In this document: piece after piece, positions 19,734 through 27,988 of the stretch
How positions within the stretch are numbered: the first letter of the stretch is position 1
Layout of the letters: the number at the start of each line of letters is the position of its first letter
Made by a program: the position numbers and the translations under genes
Notes under the pieces: model-generated
Seen by the model: the letters and a program-made list of their open reading frames with translations, nothing else
Database searches by the model: none
What the model was told of the DNA's origin: nothing
Assembly (NCBI RefSeq): GCF_024498355.1
Contig: NZ_CP101833.1
Location: 787,001 to 851,000, forward strand
Reading direction: 5' to 3'
Origin: Bacillus pumilus
Lineage (GTDB): Bacteria; Bacillota; Bacilli; Bacillales; Bacillaceae
DNA length: 64,000 nucleotides

Positions 19734-19841
19734 ATGTCCAAACAATCGAAAAAAGGCGGAAGCAACACAAAACAAAACAAAGGCCATCAGCCAAAGCACA
19801 AAACAAGCGGCAGTGCGAACGGGCAAAATGGATATCATTAG
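19734..19841 (+). CDS. Small basic hydrophilic peptide, 35 residues
   Basis: ATG at 19734 follows GGGGGAATCAC and opens a 35-codon frame ending in TAG at 19841, with a good terminator eight bases later. The peptide is dominated by Lys, Gln, Asn, Ser, Gly and His (begins MSKQSKKGG, ends GQNGYH) and has no hydrophobic segment. Such composition is typical of minor small acid-soluble spore proteins and other dehydration-type peptides of Bacillus, but I cannot assign it to a named family. The ribosome binding site, terminator and position in a gene gap support it being real. Confidence 0.6.
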   Translation: MSKQSKKGGSNTKQNKGHQPKHKTSGSANGQNGYH

Positions 19842-19849
19842 ATGAAAAC

Positions 19850-19880
19850 AACCTCCTCTGCACAGGTGCAGGGGAGGTTT
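19850..19880 (+). terminator. Terminator after the 35-residue peptide gene
   Basis: AACCTCC-T-CTGCA and TGCAG-G-GGAGGTT form a stem with the loop CAGG, followed by TTTATT. It also sits at the 3' end of the converging GNAT pseudogene. Confidence 0.75.
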
Positions 19881-20231
19881 TATTGATTCAACATTCGTAT
19901 ATACCGCCTAAGGACAAAATCTGTATCAGGTTTGGGCTGATAGTGAGGATCGAGCTGGAACCCAGCCTTAATCGCTACACGTTCACTTCGAACATGACCA
20001 ACAGGACAAAAGATTTCAAATCCATCGACTTTATGAGCAAATGTTCCTGTCATATATTTCACTGTTTTCGTCACGATACCTCGACCTTGTGCGCCTTGAC
20101 CAATCCAATAACCGATATTGCCTATTCTATTATGAAACGTCAGACGGAACACACCGATCAATTGCTCGTTCAGCATCAGCTAATTGTAAAATCTCCAATT
20201 TCAATTCATTTGTGATGTCTAGTGTAAACAA
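19880..20231 (-). pseudogene. GNAT acetyltransferase with internal deletion and frame change
   Basis: The C-terminal part of a RimJ/RimL-type N-acetyltransferase is clear: QLIGVFRLTFHN, NIGYWIGQGAQGRGIVTKTVKYM and the end CPVGHVRSERVAIKAGFQ. A plausible native start, TTG at 20231, lies nine bases after GGAGG and codes for about 20 residues (LFTLDITNELKLEILQLAD) that look like a normal family N-terminus. The two parts are in different frames and about 50-60 residues that should lie between them are missing. The gene follows the MFS gene by 17 bases, so it was probably the second gene of that operon. It is most simply read as inactivated. Confidence 0.75.
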
Positions 20232-20248
20232 GAAATTGATCCTCCATT

Positions 20249-21412
20249 TTAATTAGTTTCAACCATTGCCGTCGTTCTCCCAAATCGAACGCAGCAAAAC
20301 ACGAATAGAATCACGATGCTGACAAGGTAAAGTAAATTCATCCCCTCAAACGTTTGAACAAAGATTCCTCCAAGAACCGGTCCAAGAATACTGCCTGCAC
20401 TAAACGCCATCCCGCACATTAAATTACCGGCAGGAAGCAGATGCTTTGGCAATAAGTCGGTCATATAACTGATGCCAAGTGAGAATGTAGAGCCTACAGC
20501 CATTCCGGCAATAAAGAAACAAATCGCAACAGCCAAAACGGATTGAATGAAAATACCTGCCAAAAGGAAAAAGAAGGATCCAGCGAGTGTGACACATAAA
20601 ATGATTCGGCGTCTGCCAAACCGGTCGCTGAGCATGCCGAGAGGAAGCTGAAAGACAATGCTTCCAATGGCAAAAGCAGGTAAAATAAATGCAACAGCAT
20701 CTACTGTCACCCCGCTTCTTAGTGCATACACAGGGAAGTTACTATTGAGCGTCGTTTCTAAAAAGCCGTAGCAAAAAGGCATCATAAAGGCCACCCAGCC
20801 AAATTGAAAGGCTTTTTTGAAGCGCTTCAAACTGTTTGTTTGCTCTGACGTCTGCATTTCGTCTGTATCTGGATATGTATTTTTTAAAACAAACACAAGC
20901 AGCCAAATACATAAACTAACGGCACCAGAAACGATAAAAGGCAATGATGGATTGATTTCAATCAGTGGAGTTAAAAAAGGCCCAGCGGCAAAACCGAGTC
21001 CAAAGGATAACCCGTACAATGAAATATTACGCCCGCGATTTCTAGATGACGAAGCATAGGTCACCCACGTCTGTGTGGAGAAATGCAGCATATGGTCACC
21101 AATGCCAATCATGAGCCGCAGGAAGAACCAGACGACATAAGATTCAAAAAAGACAAAGCTGAACAAGCTTAAAAAGACCGCAGCGCCTCCAATGACGATT
21201 AACGGCTTAAAACCAAAACGGCGAAGCGGCGCTTCCATAAAAGGAGATGCAAGCAGCACGCCGAGATATAAGCCAGTGGCATGCAGTCCGTTTAACGTAG
21301 GGGAAGTGCCCGCATGTTCGAAAATAATGGATATAACAGGAAGTAACGCTCCCTGTGAAAAGCCAGATACGGATACAAGTAAAATTAAAATCATAAAGTG
21401 AATTCTCGGCAT
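20249..21412 (-). CDS. yfkF: Major facilitator superfamily transporter YfkF
   Basis: A 387-residue membrane protein with about twelve hydrophobic segments, a drug:proton antiporter-like member of the MFS. The loop motif LGMLSDRFGRRR (about residue 258) is the second-half copy of the conserved MFS loop; the first copy is degenerate (MEAPLRRFGFKP). Substrate unknown. Start ATG at 21412 follows AAGGAG. The direction and neighbours (yfkH on one side, yfkE on the other) match B. subtilis yfkF. A broken acetyltransferase gene lies directly downstream. Confidence 0.85.
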   Translation of the reverse strand: MPRIHFMILILLVSVSGFSQGALLPVISIIFEHAGTSPTLNGLHATGLYLGVLLASPFMEAPLRRFGFKPLIVIGGAAVFLSLFSFVFFESYVVWFFLRLMIGIGDHMLHFSTQTWVTYASSSRNRGRNISLYGLSFGLGFAAGPFLTPLIEINPSLPFIVSGAVSLCIWLLVFVLKNTYPDTDEMQTSEQTNSLKRFKKAFQFGWVAFMMPFCYGFLETTLNSNFPVYALRSGVTVDAVAFILPAFAIGSIVFQLPLGMLSDRFGRRRIILCVTLAGSFFFLLAGIFIQSVLAVAICFFIAGMAVGSTFSLGISYMTDLLPKHLLPAGNLMCGMAFSAGSILGPVLGGIFVQTFEGMNLLYLVSIVILFVFCCVRFGRTTAMVETN

Positions 21413-21487
21413 AAGAAGCTCCTTACAAGTTCATGCTTTCATCGTACAATGGAACCATAGGGGTTTCAATAGAAAGGTGGAAAAGGA

Positions 21488-21865
21488 ATGAAGCTGACAT
21501 ACGAAAATGATCGGTGGGTGGCACATACTGATGATGGACAGCTGCATATTTCAGGAAAAGAAGAAGCTGGATACCGGCCATATCAATTGTTCACCTCAGC
21601 TATTGCAGGTTGTTTTGGAGAAATGCTAATTCATGTATGCGGGAAAAAACGAATATTCTATGAAGGGCTGACCATCACACCTGAAACGACAAGAGAAGGA
21701 GCGGCAAACAAAATCTCCCGCATCCACTTACATATGATCTTTGAAAGCATCTTTACCTCTGATGAACAAATAGAAAAAGTGATGAAGCTTGCGATGAAGC
21801 ATTGTTCCATGGTGCAATCCGTTAAAGGAAGTATCGACATCACTATGTCACACGAGCGAATCTAA
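21488..21865 (+). CDS. OsmC/Ohr family protein
   Basis: A 125-residue soluble protein of the OsmC fold. The pattern GYRPYQLFTSAIAGCFGEMLIHVCGKK contains the first conserved Cys (about residue 41) of the thiol peroxidase pair, and the second lies in MKLAMKHCSMVQSVKG (about residue 110). Family members reduce organic or fatty-acid hydroperoxides. Start ATG follows AAGGTGGAAAAGG. It is close to the divergent yfkF start and 64 bases before yfkE, so it may be read with yfkE. Confidence 0.8.
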   Translation: MKLTYENDRWVAHTDDGQLHISGKEEAGYRPYQLFTSAIAGCFGEMLIHVCGKKRIFYEGLTITPETTREGAANKISRIHLHMIFESIFTSDEQIEKVMKLAMKHCSMVQSVKGSIDITMSHERI

Positions 21866-21929
21866 ATGTATACGATGCCGGCACTCACGAAAGAATAACA
21901 GTCAGACATATGTAAAGGAGAATGGCTGT

Positions 21930-22997
21930 ATGAATCGTTTGTTTCTTGTGATTGTCGCAATCGGTGTTCCACTATCTGTCATTGGCAGTTTTCTTCACTT
22001 CCCGCAGGTTGTCATGTTCGCTGTTTATTGTATCGCCATTATTGGTCTTGCTAGTTTTATGGGAAGAGCCACAGAAAGTCTTGCCATCATTGCGGGGCCA
22101 AGAATCGGTGGACTATTAAACGCTACATTTGGAAATGCAGTGGAGTTAATCATTTCGTTTTTTGCCTTAAAGCAAGGGCTGACTGCCATTGTACTTGCTT
22201 CATTAACTGGATCGGTCATCGGGAATTTACTGCTCGTGGCAGGGCTGTCTTTTTTCGTTGGCGGATTAAAATATAAGCGCCAAGAGTTCAATGTCCACGA
22301 TGCAAGGCACAACTCTGGCTTGCTCATGTTTGCCATCATTGTGGCGTTTGTCATTCCAGAAGTGTTTTCGATGGAAATGGCTGAGGAGAAGCAATTTGTT
22401 TTAAGCATTGGCATTAGCATTGTGATGATTTTGCTTTATGTTGCAGCACTCTATTTCAAACTGGTCAGCCACCGAGGTGTTTATGTTGCCAAGCAGGAGA
22501 GCATGGACGGAGAGGCGGAGACGGAAGAAGAAATACCTGAATGGTCTGGTAAGTTTGCCACTTTGATTTTGCTGCTTGCAACGATGGCCGTTGCGTACAT
22601 TTCAGAGCGCCTCGTCCATACATTTGATACAGTGGGAGAACAATTTGGCTGGAGTGAGCTGTTTATCGGGGTCATTATTGTCGCTATCGTCGGCAATGCA
22701 GCGGAACACGCCTCTGCTATCATCATGGCGTATAAAAACAAAATGGATGTGGCGGTGGAAATTGCCTTCGGCTCAACGCTTCAGGTCGCCATGATGGTGG
22801 CGCCTATCCTTGTCATCAGCTCTCTTTTTTTCGAAAAGCAGATGCCGCTGATTTTTTCCTTACCAGAACTCATTGCAATGGCATCCGCTGTCTTACTGAC
22901 GGTCATTCTATCAAATGATGGTGATACGAACTGGTTTGAAGGGGCCACATTACTCGCTGCCTATTTTATTATGGCGATTGGATTTTTCCTTTTATAA
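21930..22997 (+). CDS. chaA: Calcium/proton antiporter ChaA (YfkE, CAX family)
   Basis: A 355-residue membrane protein with two homologous halves of about five to six helices. The CAX signature repeats are visible as GGLLNATFGNAVELIISFFAL in the first half and VGNAAEHASAIIMAYKNKMDVA in the second, each with the essential Glu. An acidic loop (MDGEAETEEEIPEW, about residues 191-204) separates the halves. It exports calcium in exchange for protons. Start ATG follows AAAGGAG. Order yfkE-yfkD matches B. subtilis. Confidence 0.93.
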   Translation: MNRLFLVIVAIGVPLSVIGSFLHFPQVVMFAVYCIAIIGLASFMGRATESLAIIAGPRIGGLLNATFGNAVELIISFFALKQGLTAIVLASLTGSVIGNLLLVAGLSFFVGGLKYKRQEFNVHDARHNSGLLMFAIIVAFVIPEVFSMEMAEEKQFVLSIGISIVMILLYVAALYFKLVSHRGVYVAKQESMDGEAETEEEIPEWSGKFATLILLLATMAVAYISERLVHTFDTVGEQFGWSELFIGVIIVAIVGNAAEHASAIIMAYKNKMDVAVEIAFGSTLQVAMMVAPILVISSLFFEKQMPLIFSLPELIAMASAVLLTVILSNDGDTNWFEGATLLAAYFIMAIGFFLL

Positions 22998-23064
22998 TCT
23001 TTTGTGGATAAGGGACGTCTTTGCGGAAAATACTATGGAAAAATGAATGAGAAAGAGTGATGAT

Positions 23065-23847
23065 ATGAAAAAGATGCCCCGCATCATGTTTGTTGTTCTC
23101 TTATCCTTAAGTTTTCTATACAGCTTTCCAGCCGAGGCGGCTAAGCCGTTTAAGGTACCATCGTCTGTCGCCAGTATCTCAAAGGAAAATACGTATCCAA
23201 ACGCGTCACAAGATCAGCCGCTGCTTCAGCCGAGCGAGCTGACGGCCGAATTATTTAAAACAACGAATGTACCGATTGAAAATACCCATTTGATTAAAAT
23301 GCTGAATGAATCCAGCATCTCAGGAACGCCGTTAGCTGTTGGATATCGTGCGACCATTTTCCTCGGAAGATGGGCACTGAGCTACGATTCAAATGAAACC
23401 GTCGCCAACTGGGAATACAAAAAAGTGAACACCAATCACATTGATAACAGAGGCGGAAACAAAACAGCCATTGGCAAATATGTTCAAAAGCAGCAAGTGA
23501 AAGTAAGCGGAGGGCTCACAGCAAAAGTACCAAACCCAGAAGATGTGAAAACATTGATGATGCAAAAAGCCATCCAAAAAACAAAGCTGCCGCTCGCCTT
23601 CGACACGGTGATTGGCGCAGGAACAAAACGAGATCAGTCATACCATGTTTCTCCGAAAAAAGCAGCATCCTTGCATGCCTATGCTCCAGCCATTAACGAA
23701 AAAGGAAAGGTCACATACGGAGAAGTGTACCTTGTGCTAAAAGGAAATAAACGCAAACTCGTCGTAAAAAACGTGACCTCACAAGGAATCGGCGCATGGA
23801 TTCCTGTTCAGGATCATCTGACGTTTGGGTTTCAAGGGATGAATTAA
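23065..23847 (+). CDS. yfkD: Secreted protein YfkD
   Basis: A 260-residue exported protein with a signal peptide at residues 1-26 (MKKMPRIMFVVLLSLSFLY then PAEAA). The body has no enzyme motif that I recognise; it is rich in Lys and Gly and includes GWALSYDS-like beta-strand patterns. I chose ATG 23065 so that the protein begins with the typical basic signal-peptide end; an earlier ATG at 23047 would add six residues. Follows chaA by 67 bases, the conserved order. Function unknown. Confidence 0.85.
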   Translation: MKKMPRIMFVVLLSLSFLYSFPAEAAKPFKVPSSVASISKENTYPNASQDQPLLQPSELTAELFKTTNVPIENTHLIKMLNESSISGTPLAVGYRATIFLGRWALSYDSNETVANWEYKKVNTNHIDNRGGNKTAIGKYVQKQQVKVSGGLTAKVPNPEDVKTLMMQKAIQKTKLPLAFDTVIGAGTKRDQSYHVSPKKAASLHAYAPAINEKGKVTYGEVYLVLKGNKRKLVVKNVTSQGIGAWIPVQDHLTFGFQGMN

Positions 23848-23890
23848 AACAGTCAACTCCTCTATTGATAAGAGGAGTTGACTGTTTTTT
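23848..23890. terminator. Bidirectional terminator after yfkD
   Basis: CAGTCAACTCCTCT and AGAGGAGTTGACTG form a perfect stem around TTGAT(A), with A residues before and TTTTTT after. Confidence 0.85.
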
Positions 23891-23891
23891 G

Positions 23892-24101
23892 CTAATAGGT
23901 TTTATCTTTTTTCTTTTTCATTTCACTTATGTAAAAGTCAAAGGCGTTATAGAATAACCATCCAATGAACAGAAATAAGAAGACCTTAGTAAACGTCGTC
24001 AGGTTGTTGAAAATCAAGCATAGGGAAACAAAAGGTATGATCATAAAGCCGTAATACGAAAACCACCATGTTTTAAAAATGAAACTCAGCCCCTTGAACA
24101 T
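23892..24101 (-). CDS. Small membrane protein, 69 residues
   Basis: The reading frame codes for two hydrophobic segments (about residues 12-32 and 37-57) and a basic C-terminal tail (MKKKKDKTY). It ends directly at the shared terminator, which supports it. The start is uncertain: no good ribosome binding site precedes the ATG at 24101. No family recognised. Confidence 0.5.
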   Translation of the reverse strand: MFKGLSFIFKTWWFSYYGFMIIPFVSLCLIFNNLTTFTKVFLFLFIGWLFYNAFDFYISEMKKKKDKTY

Positions 24102-24175
24102 GTGTATTATTTAACAATTTATTCATATGTTACTATTTTATAGGTGGGTAGTAAACCTTTTAAAAAAATAAAAAA

Positions 24176-24222
24176 GCCGTTGTAGAAGCTCAATCAATCG
24201 AGCGACTACAATGGCTTCTATT
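24176..24222 (-). terminator. Terminator of yeeI
   Basis: GCC-TTGTAG-GCTC and GAGC-CTACAA-GGC arms form a long stem just downstream of the yeeI stop; on the minus strand it ends in TTTTTTATTTTTTT. Confidence 0.75.
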
Positions 24223-24227
24223 TTTCC

Positions 24228-24947
24228 TTATTCCCCTAAATCCACATTATGATAAACCTGCTGCACGTCTTCAAGCTCTTCTAATACATCGATTAGTTTC
24301 TCAAATTGTGCTTTAGATTCATCATCTAATGTCACTTCGTTTTGTGGAAGCATCGTGATTTCGGCGACAGTGAATTCTTCGACACCGGCTTGTTTGAATG
24401 CTTCTTGTACGTGATGGAATTGATCTGGCTCAGCGTAGACGATGACCGTTTGATCTTCTACCATGATGTCACGTACATCAATGTCTGCTTCCATTAAGAG
24501 CTCAAGCGTTTCTTCTTCGCTTTTCCCTTCGACACCGATGACCGCAGTTTGGTCAAACATGTAAGCAACAGATCCACTGACGCCCATGTTTCCGCCGTTT
24601 TTCCCAAAAGCCGCACGAACATCCGAAGCTGTACGGTTCACGTTATTGGTGAGGGCATCGACGATCACCATCGATCCGTTTGGACCAAATCCTTCATAGC
24701 GCAGCTCATCGAAGTTCTCTTCTGAACCACCTTTGGCTTTTTCAATCGCACGGTCCACAATGTGTTTTGGGACACTATATGTTTTTGCACGTTCTAGGAC
24801 AAAGCGAAGTGCTTGGTTTGATTCTGGGTTTGGCTCACCTTGTTTGGCAGCCACATAGATTTCACGCCCGAATTTTGCGTAAATACGACTTGTATTGGCA
24901 TCCTTTGATGCTTTCTTTTCTTTAATGTTGTTCCACTTACGACCCAT
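24228..24947 (-). CDS. yeeI: YebC/PmpR family protein YeeI
   Basis: A 239-residue cytoplasmic protein of the YebC family, once described only as transcriptional regulators and now also linked to translation of difficult peptides. Characteristic patterns are [34 protein letters not shown] at the start, [19 protein letters not shown] in the middle and [16 protein letters not shown] later. This short-N-terminus, GRKWNNI variant matches B. subtilis YeeI rather than YrbC. ATG 24947 was chosen; a GTG three codons earlier is possible. Confidence 0.92.
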   Translation of the reverse strand: MGRKWNNIKEKKASKDANTSRIYAKFGREIYVAAKQGEPNPESNQALRFVLERAKTYSVPKHIVDRAIEKAKGGSEENFDELRYEGFGPNGSMVIVDALTNNVNRTASDVRAAFGKNGGNMGVSGSVAYMFDQTAVIGVEGKSEEETLELLMEADIDVRDIMVEDQTVIVYAEPDQFHHVQEAFKQAGVEEFTVAEITMLPQNEVTLDDESKAQFEKLIDVLEELEDVQQVYHNVDLGE

Positions 24948-25078
24948 CTTATTCACTCTCTTTCACTTAGTAAATACACAGTATGAGGGTCCCCATGCTG
25001 CATGAAATCATTCTGCCCTCTATTATACATGAATCAGTCAAGGGGATAGAAGCAAGAGGGCCGAAATGAAGAAATTCC

Positions 25079-25480
25079 TTAGCTGATGTGTCCAAGCTGT
25101 TCAAGCGTCTCATGTTTCTCATGAGGTCTAGTCAGCTCGTCACATTGAATGATCCTGCCGTCTAATAAAGTAAATAAAGCCATTACATCTATAAGACCAC
25201 GATCTCCGCTGGTCAGCTCGACATGTACAGTGTAACGAAAACATCCTTGCTGCGTCTCTTCATCAAATAACACATCATGAAAGGCGGGGATCTTGAGCTG
25301 TTTTGTCATTTCTTTTAATGTGAATAGATGCTTTTTAAATTCATCAAGCGTGGAAACCTTTCCATCGGTCACTTGCTGATAGTCAGGAGAAAAATAAGTC
25401 TCCACCTTTTGTACATCTAATTCAGTTAATACTTCCTGATACATTTTCTTGATGAAAAAAATCGCTTCTGCCTTTGTCAT
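25079..25480 (-). CDS. SnoaL/NTF2-like small protein
   Basis: A 133-residue soluble protein with the sequence pattern of an NTF2-like/SnoaL cone fold: an N-terminal helix with VETYFSPDYQQVTDGKVSTLDEFKKHL, then beta strands (GCFRYTVHVELTSGDRGLIDVMALFTLLDGRIIQCDELTRP). Such proteins act as small-molecule isomerases, hydratases or binding modules; no specific function can be given. ATG 25480 follows GAGAGGATG. It lies alone between yeeI and yfkC; I recall no B. subtilis counterpart here, so it may be an accessory insertion. Confidence 0.7.
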   Translation of the reverse strand: MTKAEAIFFIKKMYQEVLTELDVQKVETYFSPDYQQVTDGKVSTLDEFKKHLFTLKEMTKQLKIPAFHDVLFDEETQQGCFRYTVHVELTSGDRGLIDVMALFTLLDGRIIQCDELTRPHEKHETLEQLGHIS

Positions 25481-25559
25481 CTATAAACATCCTCTCTTTT
25501 TATTAACTGACTAACTAAATAACATTATAATTAACTGGTTAACAAAAAACAATGACAAA

Positions 25560-25588
25560 AAATAACCTCACAAAGAATGAGGTTATTT
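25560..25588. terminator. Terminator at the end of yfkC
   Basis: AATAACCTCA and TGAGGTTATT form a perfect stem with flanking A and T runs; it overlaps the yfkC stop codon. Confidence 0.75.
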
Positions 25589-26419
25589 TGCAGGCTGAGG
25601 ATAAACGAGCTCTTCAAGCAATTTGACATCGTGCTTATGAAGCTGCTTGATGATTTCTTTACGTACAGCAAGGGCGGCTTCGAAGTATTTTTCATCTTCG
25701 ACCATCCCTTTCACAGTGATTTCTATCCCGCGATTAAGCTTATTGAGACCCATAATTCCATGAACCTGAAAGGGTTCAATGGCGTTTTGGAATTCATCTT
25801 TTTTGAGAAAATCATGATGCATTTGATTCAACTGGTCACAAGCTGATTCAAGCGCTTGAAAGGCGATGTCTGGGTTCTGATTGGCACTAATTAACACTGA
25901 CTCCGTGATACGCATGTAATGTATGTTGTAGTTTTGAATTTGCCGGATGTCTCCGTTAGAAATGGTTAACAGCTTGCCGCTCCATTCTCTAATTTGCAGA
26001 GAACGGAGACCAATTTCTTCAATGGTTCCATTAAAGAGATTATTCACCGTCACGTAGTCACCTTTATGAATCTGCCGTTCATAGATCAGGAAGATGCCTG
26101 CTAAAATATCACGAATCAGCGTCTGGGCGCCAAAACCGATGACGATTCCGGCAACACCAGCACCAGCAAGAATTTTTCCAAAGTCATGAAAGAAGAGAGA
26201 AATGACATAGAACACAAAGCAAATTGAAGCTGTGTACTTCGTCACAGATTTGACCAAGCTCTCGATCGTTTTCTTCTTCTTATCTTCAATAAACTCCGTT
26301 CGTTTAAAGAAAATTTGAAGGGCTTTGTTGATGATAAAGACGGCAAACCAAAGAACAAGCCCAACAATTAGAATTTCAATGTATTTGTTCTTGACCACTG
26401 TCAGAAATGTATCGTCCAT
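25583..26419 (-). CDS. yfkC: MscS-family mechanosensitive channel YfkC
   Basis: A 278-residue membrane channel protein. Three hydrophobic segments occupy about residues 15-110; the pore-lining helix with the Ala/Gly pattern AGAGVAGIVIGFGAQTLIRDILAGIFLIYERQIHKGDYV is typical of MscS. The beta domain follows (NNLFNGTIEEIGLRSLQIREWSGKLLTISNGDI). It opens on membrane tension to release solutes. The yfkAB stop codon is 7 bases upstream, so the two genes are probably co-transcribed. Confidence 0.9.
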   Translation of the reverse strand: MDDTFLTVVKNKYIEILIVGLVLWFAVFIINKALQIFFKRTEFIEDKKKKTIESLVKSVTKYTASICFVFYVISLFFHDFGKILAGAGVAGIVIGFGAQTLIRDILAGIFLIYERQIHKGDYVTVNNLFNGTIEEIGLRSLQIREWSGKLLTISNGDIRQIQNYNIHYMRITESVLISANQNPDIAFQALESACDQLNQMHHDFLKKDEFQNAIEPFQVHGIMGLNKLNRGIEITVKGMVEDEKYFEAALAVRKEIIKQLHKHDVKLLEELVYPQPAK

Positions 26420-26426
26420 TTATCGG

Positions 26427-27548
26427 TTACCCCCTGGCTGTACGAGAAGTAAAATCAACATCTTGATAATAGCTGTTTTTCACAAGAACATTCGGACCAA
26501 GGCATTGCACACTTGGACAATGACAATTCAGTTCTTTCGCTAATTTCGTGTCCATCCAGCGTGTATATGCAGATTGCAATGTATCGGTTTCAATATTTCC
26601 AAGCGGCGGCGTATCGCCAAAGTCTGTCACAATAATATTCCCATCAAAAATATTCACATTCAACCTTGAGCGGCCGTCAGGATCATTTCGTACAGTGATA
26701 TTTTTCTCCTGGCGCAATCGCTTTAGGAGGCGATGGTCTTCTTCATTTGTGCTGCATGAATAAAATGGCAAGGTGCCAAACAGCATCCATGTGTTCTCAT
26801 CACGAATATCAAGCAGCTGATGAATCGCATCACGCATTTGCGGAAGCGTTAATGACTCAAGTGCACTGGCGAAATCGCTTGGGTACATCGGGTGAACTTC
26901 GTGACGCTGACATTTCATCTCCTCCACGATTTGACGATGGATGTGTTCAATGTAAGGAAGCGTGCGCTTATTGAGCATGGTTTCAGCGGATACTGTGACA
27001 CCCGCTTTCACAAGTGCCTGACTATTTTCGATCATGCGGTTAAATAATTTTTCGCGCTGCTGCAAGGTTGGTTTTCTATCCATCATCGCAAAGCCGACCG
27101 TTGCAAACTCTTCGACAGTGCCCCAGTTATGTGAAATGTGCAGAACATCTAAGTATGGAATAATCTCTTCATAACGCGCCAAATCAAGTGTTAAGTTTGA
27201 ATTGATTTGTGTGCGGACGCCGCGTTCATGGGCATACTTTAATATAGGTACGACATATTCCCGCACAGACTTGAGAGAAAGCATTGGCTCTCCGCCTGTA
27301 ATACTTAGTGAGCGCAAAAGCGGAACTTCCTCTAAACGGCGAAGCAGCAAATCAAGTGGCAGTGCATGCGGGTCCTTTGGCTGCAAGGTATAGCCAACCG
27401 CACAGTGCTCACATCTCATGTTACATAAAGTCGTTGTCGTCAGTTCAATATTTGTCAGCTTCATTTCTCCGTAATCCTGCACATCGAGATAGGCTTCCCA
27501 AGGGTCGTATGCAGGTGTGATCGGACGAAGTGCTGTTTTTTGATTCAT
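26427..27548 (-). CDS. yfkAB: Radical SAM protein YfkAB
   Basis: A 373-residue radical S-adenosylmethionine enzyme. The cluster motif is CNMRCEHC (C-x3-C-x2-C) near residue 39, followed by SITGGEPML, the SAM-binding GGE motif. A Cys-rich C-terminus (CHCPSVQC) suggests a second iron-sulfur site, SPASM-like. I chose ATG 27548, preceded by AAAGGAGATAG; a reading from 27674 adds about 42 residues without conserved character. B. subtilis yfkA and yfkB are a single gene split by an old sequencing error, and the intact form is seen here. Its substrate is not known to me. Confidence 0.9.
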   Translation of the reverse strand: MNQKTALRPITPAYDPWEAYLDVQDYGEMKLTNIELTTTTLCNMRCEHCAVGYTLQPKDPHALPLDLLLRRLEEVPLLRSLSITGGEPMLSLKSVREYVVPILKYAHERGVRTQINSNLTLDLARYEEIIPYLDVLHISHNWGTVEEFATVGFAMMDRKPTLQQREKLFNRMIENSQALVKAGVTVSAETMLNKRTLPYIEHIHRQIVEEMKCQRHEVHPMYPSDFASALESLTLPQMRDAIHQLLDIRDENTWMLFGTLPFYSCSTNEEDHRLLKRLRQEKNITVRNDPDGRSRLNVNIFDGNIIVTDFGDTPPLGNIETDTLQSAYTRWMDTKLAKELNCHCPSVQCLGPNVLVKNSYYQDVDFTSRTARG

Positions 27549-27694
27549 GGTATCTATCTCCTTTTCATTCGGGCAAACGCAGACCCGCCAACAGTTAATT
27601 TTAAGCCCCATGCCCGTTATACGCAAGGGGGAGACAATTGATTTATAAGAGAAAGAAAGATAAGCTATAAACAAATGCTAAAGGGAGTGTATCT

Positions 27695-27886
27695 ATGGGC
27701 AAGGCAGCAGACAGCAAAGAGCAGCAGGTTGATTATTTAAAGAACCGATTAGATATGTTTATGAATGTGATTGATTCATTAGATCCCGAATCAACAGACG
27801 TTGAGGATATAGACAGACTGATCCAGATGATTGACGATCTAGAAGCGAAATATGAACGGTTTAAAAAAGATTGGAAGGAAGAATAG
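27695..27886 (+). CDS. yfjT: Small acidic protein YfjT (SE1561 family)
   Basis: A 63-residue soluble protein, acidic and probably all-helical (YLKNRLDMFMNVIDSLDPES, then MIDDLEAKYERFKKDW). ATG follows AAAGGGAGTG. It lies between yfkAB and pdaA as in B. subtilis and is followed by its own terminator. Function unknown. Confidence 0.8.
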   Translation: MGKAADSKEQQVDYLKNRLDMFMNVIDSLDPESTDVEDIDRLIQMIDDLEAKYERFKKDWKEE

Positions 27887-27913
27887 CTCGCGCGGATGCG
27901 GGCTTTTTTCTTT
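27886..27913 (+). terminator. Terminator of yfjT
   Basis: GCTCGC and GCGGGC with the loop GCGGAT form a GC-rich stem followed by TTTTTTC. Confidence 0.7.
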
Positions 27914-27924
27914 AAATTGGCAGG

Positions 27925-27954
27925 TGAATGGACGTATGAGTCTCGGTCATATTC
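27925..27954 (+). promoter_or_regulatory. Probable sigma-G promoter of pdaA
   Basis: TGAATG (27925-27930), 17 bases, then CATATTC (27948-27954) resembles the forespore sigma-G consensus (TGMATA and CATACTA). pdaA is sigma-G dependent in B. subtilis. It lies 35 bases before the start codon. Confidence 0.5.
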
Positions 27955-27988
27955 TGCACAATAAAAGAAAAACTGGGAAGTGACGTAG

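Noticed and set aside
19712..20215. 167-codon plus-strand frame overlapping the small peptide and the GNAT relic
   Set aside because: It overlaps the better supported 35-residue gene, crosses its terminator and is antisense to the acetyltransferase.
22025..22420. 131-codon minus-strand frame opposite chaA
   Set aside because: It is the antisense shadow of a strongly conserved transporter gene; its residues have no domain character.
27549..27674. N-terminal extension of YfkAB by 42 residues
   Set aside because: The ribosome binding site AAAGGAGATAG sits just before ATG 27548 and the extra residues look unlike the family.
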